A stretch of DNA of 64,000 bases from Rhodanobacter sp. PCA2 (GCF_013620825.1 NZ_NJIC01000015.1:1-64000), one strand, 5' to 3'. Counted from the first letter of the stretch, positions 1 through 9,206 are shown. Translations and numbers: made by a program. Notes: generated from the letters alone by a model not told the origin.

Positions 1-2013
1 GCCCCGGCCCCGGCCGCCACCACTGCCGCAGCCCCCGCGCCGACCACCGCGTTCGACGTCAGCGAGCTGGGCCCCAGCGACGAGGCCTGCACCGACTTCA
101 ACAGCTTCGTCAACGCGAAGTGGGTCGCGGCGAACCCGATCCCGGAAGACCGCACCCGCTGGGGCGCCTTCGACAAGCTGGCCGAGGACAGCCTGAACAC
201 CCAGCACGACATCGTCGACGCCGCCGCCAAGGGCGCCGCCACGGCCCAGGCCGGCTCGATCGAGCAGAAGATCGGCCAGCTGTACCAGTCCGGCATGAAC
301 GAGGACGCCATCGAGAAGGCCGGCTTCGACCCGATCAAGCCCAAGCTCGACGCGATCGCCGCGCTGAAGAACGGCGCCGACGTGGCCGCCTACATCACCA
401 AGGCCTACGCCGAAGGCGACGGGCTGGTGTTCGGCTTCGGTTCCGGCGCGGACTTCCAGAACGCCGCCATGCAGATCGCCTACGCCAACCAGGCTGGCCT
501 GGGCCTGCCCACCAAGGACTACTACACCGACGCCAAGTACAAGGATCTCCGCGACGCCTACGTGGCCTACATCGCCAAGGCGCTGCAGCTGACCGGCGTG
601 TCCGAGGCCGACGCCAAGAAGCAGGCCGACGAAGTGCTGGCGTTCGAGACCAAGCTCGCCGCCGCCTCGCTGGCGCCGGTGGAAGAGCGCGACCCGAAGA
701 ACCAGTACCACTTCGTCAGCGTCAAGCAGGCCGACAAGGTCACCCCGCACTTCAACTGGGAGAACTTCTTCAAGGCCCAGGGCGTGACCATCGACAAGGG
801 CTTCTCGCTGTCGCAGCCGAAGTTCTTCGCCGAGTTCGACAAGCTGCTGGCCAGCGCGCCGGCCAGCCAGTGGCAGGCCTACCTGCGCTTCCACACCATC
901 GACGACGCCTCGAACTACCTGAGCAAGAACTTCCAGGACAACAAGTTCGACTTCTACGGCAAGACGCTCGCCGGCCAGCCGCAGCAGAAGCCGCGCTGGA
1001 AGCGCGTGCTGGGCGCGGTCAACATGTCGATGGGCGAGGCGCTTGGCCAGCTGTACGTCGCCAAGGTGTTCACCCCCGAGGCGAAGGAGCGCGCGCAGGT
1101 GCTGGTGGACAACGTGCGCAACGCGCTCAAGACCCGCATCGAGAACCTCGACTGGATGAGCGACGCCACCAAGCAGCAGGCGATCGCGAAATGGAACACC
1201 TTCCTGCCGAAGATCGGCTACCCGGACAAGTGGCGCGACTGGTCGGGCCTGAACGTCAACGGCGACAGCTACTACGGCAACGTGATGGCCGCCTCCAAGT
1301 TCAACTACGACTACGACATCGCCAAGATCGGCAAGCCGACCGACCGCAAGGACTGGGGCATGACCCCGCAGACGGTCAACGCGTACTACAACCCGACCGA
1401 CAACACGATCAACTTCCCGGCCGCGATCCTGCAGCCGCCGTTCTTCAACGCCAAGGCCGACGACGCGATCAACTACGGCGGCATCGGCGCGGTGATCGGC
1501 CACGAGGCCAGCCACGGTTTCGACGACCAGGGCAGCCAGTTCGACGGCGCGGGCAACAACAAGAATTGGTGGACCAAGGACGACCGCGCCAAGTTCGACG
1601 CCCGCACCGACAAGCTGGTGCAGCAGTTCAACGACTACGCGCCGATCAAGGACAAGCCGGACGCGCACGTCAACGGCAAGCTCACGCTGGGCGAGAACAT
1701 CGCCGACCTGGGCGGCCTGAACGTGGCGTACGACGCGCTGCAGGTCGCGCTGAAGAACAACCCGAAGGAGGCCGGCGAGAAGATCGACGGCTACACCGAG
1801 GACCAGCGCTTCTTCCTGAACTGGGCGCGCGTGTGGCGCGGTTCGGTGCGCGAGAAGCAGGCGCTCCTGTACCTCAACACCGATCCGCACGCACCGGCTT
1901 CGCTGCGCGCGATCGGCGCCCCGTCGAACATGCCGGCTTTCGCCTCGGCGTTCCAGTGCAAGCCGGGCGACGCGATGGTGCGTTCGGGCGACAAGCAGGT
2001 GAAGATCTGGTAA
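1..2013 (+). CDS. M13 family zinc metallopeptidase (neprilysin/PepO-like), 5' partial
   Basis: The frame is open from base 1, so the N-terminus (signal sequence) lies outside the window. The first visible residues form an Ala/Pro/Thr linker, followed by the PepO-type start of the mature enzyme. The zinc site HEASH is at 1501-1515 inside VIGHEASHGFDDQG. The third-ligand motif ENIADLGG begins at 1693, and the family C-terminus is intact (CKPGDAM, then a terminal KIW), matching the CxxW-type ending. M13 enzymes are secreted endopeptidases that cleave short peptides in the periplasm or outside the cell. A strong terminator follows. Confident for the family; the natural substrate is unknown. Confidence 0.95.
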   Translation, partial: APAPAATTAAAPAPTTAFDVSELGPSDEACTDFNSFVNAKWVAANPIPEDRTRWGAFDKLAEDSLNTQHDIVDAAAKGAATAQAGSIEQKIGQLYQSGMNEDAIEKAGFDPIKPKLDAIAALKNGADVAAYITKAYAEGDGLVFGFGSGADFQNAAMQIAYANQAGLGLPTKDYYTDAKYKDLRDAYVAYIAKALQLTGVSEADAKKQADEVLAFETKLAAASLAPVEERDPKNQYHFVSVKQADKVTPHFNWENFFKAQGVTIDKGFSLSQPKFFAEFDKLLASAPASQWQAYLRFHTIDDASNYLSKNFQDNKFDFYGKTLAGQPQQKPRWKRVLGAVNMSMGEALGQLYVAKVFTPEAKERAQVLVDNVRNALKTRIENLDWMSDATKQQAIAKWNTFLPKIGYPDKWRDWSGLNVNGDSYYGNVMAASKFNYDYDIAKIGKPTDRKDWGMTPQTVNAYYNPTDNTINFPAAILQPPFFNAKADDAINYGGIGAVIGHEASHGFDDQGSQFDGAGNNKNWWTKDDRAKFDARTDKLVQQFNDYAPIKDKPDAHVNGKLTLGENIADLGGLNVAYDALQVALKNNPKEAGEKIDGYTEDQRFFLNWARVWRGSVREKQALLYLNTDPHAPASLRAIGAPSNMPAFASAFQCKPGDAMVRSGDKQVKIW

Positions 2014-2061
2014 TTCCCGCCGGGCCGCGACGCCAGTCGTCGCGGTCCGCGGTCTCCTCGA

Positions 2062-2088
2062 CGCCGCGCGCATGCGCGGCGTTTTTTT
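2062..2088 (+). terminator. Rho-independent terminator of the M13 peptidase gene
   Basis: Perfect 8-bp GC stem (2062-2069 with 2074-2081), loop GCAT, followed by seven T (2082-2088). It lies 49 bases after the stop codon. Confidence 0.88.
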
Positions 2089-2160
2089 CGTGCGGGTGTT
2101 CCCGGCGAATCCGGGCGAACGCCGGATCGGGTGCGGAAGCGGGAAAAACGGCAAAGCCCG

Positions 2161-3732
2161 TCAGTCGGACGGGCCCCCGCCGTGGATGCCCGCCACCTGC
2201 GCCCGGCCGACACCCTGGCGGTTCGCCGCCGCGGGCGTCCCGTAGCCGCCGCCCATGGCCTGATACAGCGCCGCGCTGTCGGCAAGCCGTTGTGCCTGGG
2301 CGCCGATCAAATCGATTCGGCTCTGCTGCGCCCGTTGCCCCGCGACCAGCCATTGAACGTAGCTGGCAGCGCCGAGCGCGTATTGGCGCCGCATGGATTC
2401 AAGCGAGGCCTGCGCCGCCGCGTCGGCGGCAGCGAACGAGGCCAGCGCATCGGCATCGTGGTCCAGCGCCCGCAACGCATCGGCCACGTTGCGCAGCGCA
2501 TCTAGCACCACGCTCCGATAGTTGGCCGCCGCCGCATCGAGGGCGGCCAGCGAGGCCCGTTTCTCGGCCGGCAGGCCCGGATCGAACAGCGGCTGGGTCA
2601 GCTGGCCCAGCACGCTCCACACGGCCGAGCCGCCGCCGAACAATGCCCCCGTGGTCAACGCTTGCGTGCCGAGGCCGGCGCTGAGGTCGAGCTGCGGGTA
2701 CAGCTTGGCCACCGCCACCCCGTATTCGGCGTTCGCGACGTGCAACAGCGCCTCGGCCGCCTGGATGTCGGGGCGACGACGTACCAGTTCGGAAGGCAGA
2801 ACCACGGGCAGGTCGGAAGGCAGCCTGAACTCGTCCAGCGCGAAATCCGGCACCTTCGCCGCTCCCGGCGCCTGCCCGGCGAGTACGGCCAGAAGATGCT
2901 CGCTTGCTTCCAGTTGCTTGCGCAGCAATGGCAACCCGGCACGCGTCTGTTCCACCTGGGTCTGGAGTGCCAGCACATCGTCCGGCGAAGCATTGCCGAG
3001 ACGCACCCGCTCCCGGGTCAGTTGCAACTGCTCGTCCTGCGCATGGATCACGGCTTCCGTTGCCGCGATCTGGCCGGCAAGCCTGGCCCGGGCAATCGCG
3101 GTCGTGGCGATGTTGGCGGCCAGGGTCAGGCGGGCGCCGTCCAGTTCGTGGCGCCGAAAGTCCGCACGGGCGGCCAGCGCTTCCAGCGCCCGCCGGTTGC
3201 CGCCAGCCAGATCGAGCCGGTAATGCACGCCGATGCTGGCGTTGTACAAACTGAATTCGCGCGCCTCGCCAGCCTGGCCGAGCATGTTCGGATTCAGGCG
3301 TTGGCGCTGCGCGGAGACACCTGCATCGACGCGTGGATAGAGCGTCGATCCGGCCTGCGCCGAATAGGTCTCCTGCGCCTGCCGCAAGGTGGCCTTGGCG
3401 GACGCCAGCGTGGGACTGGCCAGGAAAGCCTGCTCGATCCACGCATCCAGCCGGCGGGAGTTCAGGCCGTGCCACCACTGCGCGCCGACGTCCGCGCCGA
3501 CATCGAAGCGTTGCGCATCTCCAAGCCCCGTCGCTGCGGCTGCCGTCTGGACGGGCAATGGCGTCGTCGTGTAGCCGGATGCGTCGGGAGGCGCTGGCTG
3601 CTTGAAGTCGGGCCCGGCGGCACAGCCCGCCAGCAATCCGGCAAGAAGCGACGAAAGCACCACCCGCACTGGAGCACCCCGCAGCCTCGGGCGACCTGCC
3701 GCATTGCGGTGGATCGAAACGGCGCTGTTCAT
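2161..3732 (-). CDS. Outer-membrane efflux lipoprotein, TolC/OprM (NodT) family
   Basis: 523 aa. The N-terminus has a basic stretch, a hydrophobic segment and a lipobox LLAGC (Cys37), so the protein should be an acylated outer-membrane channel. The body is typical of the NodT/OprM family, with two helical repeats; the family segment with RRRPDIQAAEALLHVANAEY is visible in the second half. It is the last gene of the run TetR-HlyD-permease-ATPase-DUF2892, 10 bases after the DUF2892 gene. It probably supplies the exit duct of that tripartite exporter. The C-terminal tail (about 20 Gly/Ala-rich residues) is longer than usual. Confidence 0.93.
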   Translation of the reverse strand: MNSAVSIHRNAAGRPRLRGAPVRVVLSSLLAGLLAGCAAGPDFKQPAPPDASGYTTTPLPVQTAAAATGLGDAQRFDVGADVGAQWWHGLNSRRLDAWIEQAFLASPTLASAKATLRQAQETYSAQAGSTLYPRVDAGVSAQRQRLNPNMLGQAGEAREFSLYNASIGVHYRLDLAGGNRRALEALAARADFRRHELDGARLTLAANIATTAIARARLAGQIAATEAVIHAQDEQLQLTRERVRLGNASPDDVLALQTQVEQTRAGLPLLRKQLEASEHLLAVLAGQAPGAAKVPDFALDEFRLPSDLPVVLPSELVRRRPDIQAAEALLHVANAEYGVAVAKLYPQLDLSAGLGTQALTTGALFGGGSAVWSVLGQLTQPLFDPGLPAEKRASLAALDAAAANYRSVVLDALRNVADALRALDHDADALASFAAADAAAQASLESMRRQYALGAASYVQWLVAGQRAQQSRIDLIGAQAQRLADSAALYQAMGGGYGTPAAANRQGVGRAQVAGIHGGGPSD

Positions 3733-3742
3733 GATCGCCAGC

Positions 3743-3946
3743 TCACCGCGGCCTGCGCAACGGGCAGGTGTTCAGTCCCAGCAGGCGGTAGCCCGGACAG
3801 CGCCCGGCGATGCCGGTCAGCAACGGCATCACGCCGATCAGGCCGAACCAGCGCCACGGCGTATCGAGCCAGAGCGGCAGGCTCAACAGCAATAGTCCGA
3901 CGACGATACGGATGAGGCGATCGATGCCTCCGACATTGATTTGCAT
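3743..3946 (-). CDS. DUF2892 (YgaP-type) small inner-membrane protein
   Basis: 67 aa. Two hydrophobic helices (about residues 10-27 and 33-46) are followed by the Cys-containing tail CPGYRLLGLNTC, the hallmark of DUF2892 proteins related to the membrane part of YgaP. A GAGGAA-like ribosome site precedes the ATG. It lies between the ABC ATPase gene (69-base gap) and the outer-membrane channel gene (10-base gap), which suggests co-transcription with the exporter. Its role there is unknown. Confidence 0.85.
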   Translation of the reverse strand: MQINVGGIDRLIRIVVGLLLLSLPLWLDTPWRWFGLIGVMPLLTGIAGRCPGYRLLGLNTCPLRRPR

Positions 3947-4015
3947 GGTGCTGTTCCTCGCTGGGTGGTGGGATGTGCGGTCACGGCCGACTTTGCGGCG
4001 GCCCGGTTTGTGCGG

Positions 4016-4726
4016 TCAGTCGAAACCGCGTCCCTCGCCGGCTTCCTCGTGGGTCACGCCGTCGCGGATGTGGTAGATGCGCTTGAAGGTCGGGATGATC
4101 TTTTCGTCGTGGGTGACGACGATGACGGCGGTCTCGAATCGCCTGGCCATGTCGTTCAAAATGCGGATCACCGCCATGGCGCGCTGCGAGTCCAGCGGCG
4201 CGGTCGGTTCGTCGGCAAGGATCACCGGCGGCCGGTTCACCAGCCCGCGCGCGATGGCCACGCGCTGCTGTTCGCCGCCCGACAATTGCGAGGGCATGGC
4301 CTGGGCGCGATGCTGCACGTCCAGCGCGGTCAGCAGTTCCAGCGCACGCTGGCGCGCCTCGTCGTTGGACACGCCGGCCAGCATCGGCAGCAGCGCCACG
4401 TTGTCGGTCGCGTCGAGGAACGGGATGAGGTAAGGCGCCTGGAATACGAAACCGATCTTGTCGCGGCGCAAGGCGCGCAGGTCGCGTACCTTCCAGCCGT
4501 CGTCGTAGATCACCGTGTCGTCCAGGATCATGCGGCCGGACGTCGGGTCGATCACCGCGCCCAGGCACTTGAGCAGGGTGCTCTTGCCCGAGCCGGAGGG
4601 ACCGATCAGGCCGACCACTTCGCCGGGCGCCACTTGCATGTTCACGTCTTTCAAGGCAAGGACGGCGGTGTCGCCTTCGCCGAAGCGCTTGCTCAGGTTC
4701 TCGATGCGGATGCCTCTTGCGCTCAT
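4016..4726 (-). CDS. ABC transporter ATP-binding protein (MacB/LolD/DevA type)
   Basis: 236 aa. Walker A GPSGSGKST, signature LSGGEQQR and Walker B VILADEPT are all intact, followed by the D-loop and the switch histidine in VVTHDEK. The ATG at 4726 (protein MSARGIRIENLSKRF) was chosen because an upstream in-frame ATG would overlap the permease gene with non-family sequence. The gene starts 4 bases after the permease stop. It hydrolyses ATP to drive the FtsX-type permease encoded upstream. By its partners it is closest to DevA/MacB-like subunits of tripartite exporters. Confidence 0.94.
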   Translation of the reverse strand: MSARGIRIENLSKRFGEGDTAVLALKDVNMQVAPGEVVGLIGPSGSGKSTLLKCLGAVIDPTSGRMILDDTVIYDDGWKVRDLRALRRDKIGFVFQAPYLIPFLDATDNVALLPMLAGVSNDEARQRALELLTALDVQHRAQAMPSQLSGGEQQRVAIARGLVNRPPVILADEPTAPLDSQRAMAVIRILNDMARRFETAVIVVTHDEKIIPTFKRIYHIRDGVTHEEAGEGRGFD

Positions 4727-4730
4727 GCCC

Positions 4731-5930
4731 TTACCCAATGGCCTCGGCCGGATCGACCTTGAGCGCCATGCGGATGGCGACGACGCTGGAAAGCACGCAG
4801 ATCGCGAGCACGGCAAAGAAGCCCGCGACCGTGTCGCCCGGCACCAGCAGCACGTACTTCGGGAACAGCGGCGCAGCGAACGTGGCCGTGATCTTGCCCA
4901 CGACGAAACCGATCACGCCGAGCACCAGCGCCTGCTGCATGATCATGGCGGCGATCGTGCGGTTGCGCGTGCCGATGAGCTTGAGCACGGCGATTTCGCG
5001 GATCTTGTCCATGGTCAGCGTGTAGATGATGAAGGCCACGATGGCCGCGCTGACGATCGCCAGGATCGCCAGGAACATGCCGATCTGCCGCGCCGACGTG
5101 GCGATCAGCTTGCCGATCAGGATGCCTTCCATCTGCGTGCGGTCGTACACCGTGAGCCGTTTCCAGCGACGGATCGGTTCGGCCACTTCCTGCGGCGTGA
5201 ACTCGGGCCGGATGCGTACCAGGATGGCGTTGACGTAGCTGTTGCCGGTCTGCGAGCCGATCACCGCGTCCAGCAGGCCCGGCACGCCGGGGCGGTTGAA
5301 GGCCGGATTCGCTTCGGTGCGGCGGCGCTGCATGAGGATGGCGTCGTTGTCCTTGAGGAACTGGGCCTCCTGCGCGTCCTTCAGCGGAACGAACACCATC
5401 GGGTCGCCGTTCGACGAAACCATGCGGCGCGTCAGGCCGACCACGGTGTAGCGGTTGCGGCGGATCTGGAGCGCATCGCCGAGTTGGAAACCGGTGGCGA
5501 GGTCGGCCACGGCCTCGTAGTGCCCGCGGGTGATCTGGCGTCCGGCGACGAGATGGGGCGGCCAGCCCGGAACGCCGGGTTCGCCCGCGGCGATACCCAC
5601 CACCATCGCCCTGACGTCCTCGTCGCCCTTGCCCACCTGCATGGTCAGATAGGTGACGTTCGCCGCCTGCGCCACGCCGGGCATGGCGCGGATGCTGCGC
5701 CACAGGTCATCGGGGATGCTGGAGGATTCGGCGTAGGGGCCGAGGGTGCCTTTCTGCACTACCCAGAGATCGGCGCCGCTGTTGTCCAGCAGGACCTTGC
5801 CGTCGTCCACCATGCCGCGATACACCCCGGCCATGGTCAGCGTCACGCCGATCAGCAGGCCCAGGCCGATGCCGGTGAAGATGAATTTTCCCCAGGCATG
5901 CAGGATGTCGCGTCCGGCCAGGCTGATCAC
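4731..5930 (-). CDS. ABC transporter permease, FtsX/DevC type
   Basis: 399 aa, starting at GTG 5930, whose last bases overlap the HlyD stop (GTGA). Domains in order: N-terminal membrane helix (about residues 13-35), a large periplasmic MacB-like domain with the stretch ADLWVVQKG, then three C-terminal membrane helices with the FtsX-typical MDKIREIAVLKLIGTRN segment between the first two. This is the DevC/MacB-like layout of a mechanotransmitting exporter that works with a periplasmic adaptor. The open frame continues upstream into the adaptor gene, but that part is only a shadow. Confidence 0.92.
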   Translation of the reverse strand: MISLAGRDILHAWGKFIFTGIGLGLLIGVTLTMAGVYRGMVDDGKVLLDNSGADLWVVQKGTLGPYAESSSIPDDLWRSIRAMPGVAQAANVTYLTMQVGKGDEDVRAMVVGIAAGEPGVPGWPPHLVAGRQITRGHYEAVADLATGFQLGDALQIRRNRYTVVGLTRRMVSSNGDPMVFVPLKDAQEAQFLKDNDAILMQRRRTEANPAFNRPGVPGLLDAVIGSQTGNSYVNAILVRIRPEFTPQEVAEPIRRWKRLTVYDRTQMEGILIGKLIATSARQIGMFLAILAIVSAAIVAFIIYTLTMDKIREIAVLKLIGTRNRTIAAMIMQQALVLGVIGFVVGKITATFAAPLFPKYVLLVPGDTVAGFFAVLAICVLSSVVAIRMALKVDPAEAIG

Positions 5931-7078
5931 GGCAACACCCCGGGAAGGCGATCGACCACGTGGATGCGGCTGCGCGCAGTGAGCGCCTTCTCGCTGTACA
6001 CCACCAGCCGGTCGCCGGCGGCCAGCCCCTTCGCCACTTGCACGCGACCGTCGAGATCGGAACGGCCGAGCACGACCGGCGCGAAGGCGAGCTTGCCGCC
6101 GGCGAGCTTCCACACGCCGCGCTTCCCGCCGACCGTGCGGATGGCGGCGTTGGGAATCGTCGGCGCGACGGGCAATGCGGGCAGTTGCACGGTGACTTCG
6201 GCCAGTTCCCCCACCGGCGGCAGCGGCGACAGCGGCGTGTCGAAGACGATCTTGGCCAGCGTTTCTTCCGTTACCGCGTCGGCCAGGGGTTCGATCCGCA
6301 GCACGCGGCCCGGCTGGAACCCGCCCGGCCGCGAGCGCAGCACGATGCGGGCGGGCAAGCCGGCGGCCAGACCTTCCGCGCTGATCTGGTCGAAGCGCGT
6401 ATCGATCCACAGGCTCGCGGGATCGATCAGCTCGACGACCGGCTGGCCCGCCACCACGGTCGTACCGGGGTCCGCATCGCGCGCGGTCACCAGTCCGGCG
6501 ACCGGCGCCACCAGCCGCAGGTTGCCGCGTTGCGCGCGCAAGGCTTCCAGTTCGGCGCGCATGCGGCCGGCGTCTCCGCGCGCCGCTTCCAGCGCCGCGT
6601 TGGCGACCGCCAGCTCCTGCCGCCGGGTCGCGGCGTTTTCCTCGCTGGTGCTGCGCGCAGCCAGCAGCTGCTCGTAGCGGTTCGCCTGGGTCTGCGCGAA
6701 GGCACGCTTCGCCTCGGCCTGCCGCAAGGCGGCTTCGGCGCTGCCGATCGCGGCCTGCTGTGCGCCGATGCGCTGGTCCAGGTCCACCGGGTCCATCTCG
6801 CCCAATACCTGGCCCGCCCTGACCACGTCGCCCACGTGCACGTCCAGCCGCGCGACCCGCCCGGCATAGGTCGGGCCGATCCTGTACGTGTAGCGTGCCT
6901 GCACCGTGCCGATGCCCGACAACGCCGGCGCGATGGCCTGCGGCTCCGTGGTGGACACGGTCACCGCCACCGGCGCCAGCGGACCCGAGCGCAGGACGAC
7001 GAACGCGAACAGCAGGACGAACGGCGCAATGACCGCGATCAGCGCGAGCGTGCGCCGCTGCAGGCGGGGGAATTTCAT
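5927..7078 (-). CDS. HlyD/MacA-family periplasmic adaptor subunit
   Basis: 383 aa. One N-terminal transmembrane anchor (about residues 11-30), a biotinyl-lipoyl half-motif (GRVARLDVHVGDVVRAGQVL), a long Ala/Gln/Glu-rich coiled-coil hairpin (about 110-190), the second lipoyl half (LRLVAPVAGLVTARDADPG), then beta-barrel and membrane-proximal domains. It bridges the inner-membrane ABC pump and the outer-membrane channel encoded in the same operon. The start codon overlaps the TetR stop by ATGA, so translation is probably coupled. Confidence 0.94.
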   Translation of the reverse strand: MKFPRLQRRTLALIAVIAPFVLLFAFVVLRSGPLAPVAVTVSTTEPQAIAPALSGIGTVQARYTYRIGPTYAGRVARLDVHVGDVVRAGQVLGEMDPVDLDQRIGAQQAAIGSAEAALRQAEAKRAFAQTQANRYEQLLAARSTSEENAATRRQELAVANAALEAARGDAGRMRAELEALRAQRGNLRLVAPVAGLVTARDADPGTTVVAGQPVVELIDPASLWIDTRFDQISAEGLAAGLPARIVLRSRPGGFQPGRVLRIEPLADAVTEETLAKIVFDTPLSPLPPVGELAEVTVQLPALPVAPTIPNAAIRTVGGKRGVWKLAGGKLAFAPVVLGRSDLDGRVQVAKGLAAGDRLVVYSEKALTARSRIHVVDRLPGVLP

Positions 7079-7695
7079 TGGCCGCTCCCGATGCCGCGGC
7101 GATAGATCGCGAACACGCCCGGCGCGTCGCGACGGATACGCGCCACGTCGCCCGCCAGCAGCGACTGCATCACCAATCCCTGGATCGTGCCGATGAACAG
7201 GACCACGGCGGCATCCGCGTTCAGTCCCGCATCCAGTTCGCCCTGCGCCTTGCCGGCTTCGAGCAGGCGGTGCAGGCGTTCGCCGTAGCGGCGGATCAAG
7301 GTCTGCACGATGCGCTTCGGCAAAGTCTCCCCCTGCCGCTGCAATTCGCCGAACAGCATCCTCGGCACGCCCGGGTGCTCGGTCACGAAGTCGACGTGCG
7401 CCATGAAGACCGCCTCCAGCGCCGCGACCGGCGACGCAACGCCTTCGGCCGCCGCGTCCACCCGCGCCAGCAGGTGGTCCCCGACCCAGGACATCACCGC
7501 CTCCAGGATCGCTTCCTTGGTCGGGAAGTGGCGGAACAACGCCCCCTGGGTCAGCCCCATGCGCTGCGCGATGGCCGTGGTCGTGATGTCGCCGGGATTC
7601 TGCTCGGCCGCCAGCCCGACCACGGCCTCGACGATGACCGCACGCCGCTCGTCGGCCGGTAGATGCCTGCGAATGCTGCCCATGATCTGCGCCAT
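7075..7695 (-). CDS. TetR-family transcriptional regulator of the exporter operon
   Basis: 206 aa. The N-terminal helix-turn-helix (about residues 18-65) is clear: ITTTAIAQRMGLTQGALFRHF, then PTKEAILEAV. The C-terminal half is a ligand-binding all-helical domain. It is the first gene of the exporter operon and overlaps the hlyD-like gene by 4 bases. No Shine-Dalgarno is visible before ATG 7695, and the candidate operator begins 3 bases upstream, so the message may be leaderless. A second in-frame ATG at 7683 is possible. It probably represses its own operon and is released by the exported compound. Confidence 0.92.
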   Translation of the reverse strand: MAQIMGSIRRHLPADERRAVIVEAVVGLAAEQNPGDITTTAIAQRMGLTQGALFRHFPTKEAILEAVMSWVGDHLLARVDAAAEGVASPVAALEAVFMAHVDFVTEHPGVPRMLFGELQRQGETLPKRIVQTLIRRYGERLHRLLEAGKAQGELDAGLNADAAVVLFIGTIQGLVMQSLLAGDVARIRRDAPGVFAIYRRGIGSGQ

Positions 7696-7697
7696 AA

Positions 7698-7721
7698 GTA
7701 AGTAAGTTATTACTATCTTAC
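7698..7721. promoter_or_regulatory. Candidate TetR operator and promoter of the exporter operon
   Basis: AT-rich imperfect palindrome in a very GC-rich setting: GTAAG, 2 bases, AGT, T, AT, T, ACT, 2 bases, CTTAC; 9 of 12 pairs match about the centre 7709/7710. The left side also holds a repeated GTAA unit. Position (3 bases before the TetR start), size and symmetry fit a TetR-family autoregulatory site. The region 7722-7977 beyond it holds no credible gene. Confidence 0.6.
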
Positions 7722-7977
7722 CGTTGTGCAGGCCAATTGCAACAAGGCGCGCCCGAAAAGCCGGCCACGGCGATCTTCAGCCCGGCCGGACCAGGAGGGA
7801 GGACTTCCGCAGGTGCGTCTGCAATGCGACACGGGCGTGGCATGGCGCACGCACGCCGGACCAGACGGCCGGGCCACAGCGTGTTCCGCGGTCGGGCGCA
7901 GCGATTCCACCCATCCGCCGTCAGAACCACCGCGTCGCGTTCGCGGCGACGCGGTTCATGGTCGGCGCGGCGCTTCG

Positions 7978-8907
7978 CTACGCCGCGTGCGCGCTGCGCA
8001 CCTCGTAGGCCTTGAGGTGGGTGTAGGCCAGCCGCAGCATCGGCGTGTCCACGCCGTGTGCCTCGCCGCGGGCCAGCAGGTCGCCGATCACGTGGTCGGC
8101 CTCGACGCGGCCGCCGTGTTCGAGGTCGCGCATCATCGAGGCGCTGAGCGCGGAGCCGGTTTCGGTGAGCACGTCGCTGCCCCGCTGCAGCACTGCCGGG
8201 TGCGGTTCGTGGCCACAGGCGGCGGCGACGCGGCGACACTCGTCGAACAAGGCCAGCGCGGCCTCGCGGCCGCCGGGCGCGGCCATGATGTCGCCCACCG
8301 GCGCGCGCAGCAGGCAGGTGATGCCGGCGAGGCTGGCGAGGAACACCCACTTGTCCCACATGTCCTGCACGATGGCGGTGCTGGCGTGCGGTTCGAAGTT
8401 CGCGCCGGCCATCGCCTGCGCGACGCGCTGCACGCGTTCCGGATCGCCGCCGTCGCGCGCACCGAAGCTGAGGCTGTGCGAACGGTTGAGATGACGCACG
8501 GCGCCGTCGGCGTCCAGCGTGGCGGCGATCACGCATTGGCCGCCCAGCACCCGCGCGGCGCCGAAGCGCGCGTCGAGCAGGTCGAGCTGGCGCATGCCGT
8601 TGAGGATGGGCAGCACCGCGCTGCGTTCGCCCATCGCGGGCGCGATGTCCTCGATCGCCTGCGGCAGGTCCCATGCCTTGCAGCTCAGCAGCACGAGATC
8701 GAACGGCTCGCGCAGCGTGGCCGCGGTCACGGTGGGCGGCGCGGGGAGATCGGCGTCGCCCAGCGCGCTGCGGATGCGCAAGCCGTTGTGCGCGAGCAGC
8801 GCCGCGCGTCGTTCGCGCACCAGGAAGCTCACGTCCTGCCCTGCCTGCAGCAGGCGCCCACCAAAGTAACCGCCGGTGGCGCCGGCGCCGACAACCAGCA
8901 TGCGCAT
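7978..8907 (-). CDS. panE: 2-dehydropantoate 2-reductase (ketopantoate reductase)
   Basis: 309 aa. The NADP-binding motif is at the very N-terminus (MLVVGAGATGGYFGGRLL), followed by ApbA/PanE-type segments: LSCKAWDL, PILNGMRQ and, in the C-terminal helical domain, DKWVFLASLAGITCLLR. The enzyme reduces 2-dehydropantoate to pantoate in pantothenate synthesis. ATG 8907 has a GAGGAG ribosome site; a longer upstream frame lacks family sequence. Paralogues of this family with other substrates exist, so the exact substrate is inferred. Confidence 0.9.
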   Translation of the reverse strand: MRMLVVGAGATGGYFGGRLLQAGQDVSFLVRERRAALLAHNGLRIRSALGDADLPAPPTVTAATLREPFDLVLLSCKAWDLPQAIEDIAPAMGERSAVLPILNGMRQLDLLDARFGAARVLGGQCVIAATLDADGAVRHLNRSHSLSFGARDGGDPERVQRVAQAMAGANFEPHASTAIVQDMWDKWVFLASLAGITCLLRAPVGDIMAAPGGREAALALFDECRRVAAACGHEPHPAVLQRGSDVLTETGSALSASMMRDLEHGGRVEADHVIGDLLARGEAHGVDTPMLRLAYTHLKAYEVRSAHAA

Positions 8908-9009
8908 GCCTGCTCTCCTCGTGACCGTTCCCGTCGAAACGCCGGTCAGGGTAACGCGTCGCACGGCGGATGCCGAAGCAACCGGGCGCGACCCACTTTT
9001 TCGCAACTA

Positions 9010-9028
9010 TATATTGCGAATCATTATC
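9010..9028 (+). promoter_or_regulatory. Fur box upstream of the siderophore receptor gene
   Basis: The segment ends in AATCATTATC (9019-9028), identical to the right half of the 19-bp Fur consensus, and has partial dyad match on the left. It sits in a local AT-rich patch about 180 bases before the receptor start. Iron-replete repression by Fur is expected. Confidence 0.7.
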
Positions 9029-9206
9029 GTTTGCCTTATCTTGCCGGCGGTCAGGGGGAGCGTGTCACCGGCATCGATGCACGCGCTCCACCGCCCCGCA
9101 TGCGGTTCGCCACAGGTCGTTGCAGCCACACCGCGCCTCTTTCAACCCAAAGCGCGAACCGGCGCCTCGCAGCGCCGGCTCCGACTGCAATCTCAAAGGA
9201 AACACG

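Noticed and set aside
7722-7977. Small gene in the gap between the TetR and panE genes
   Set aside because: The short open frames there have no ribosome sites or plausible protein composition.
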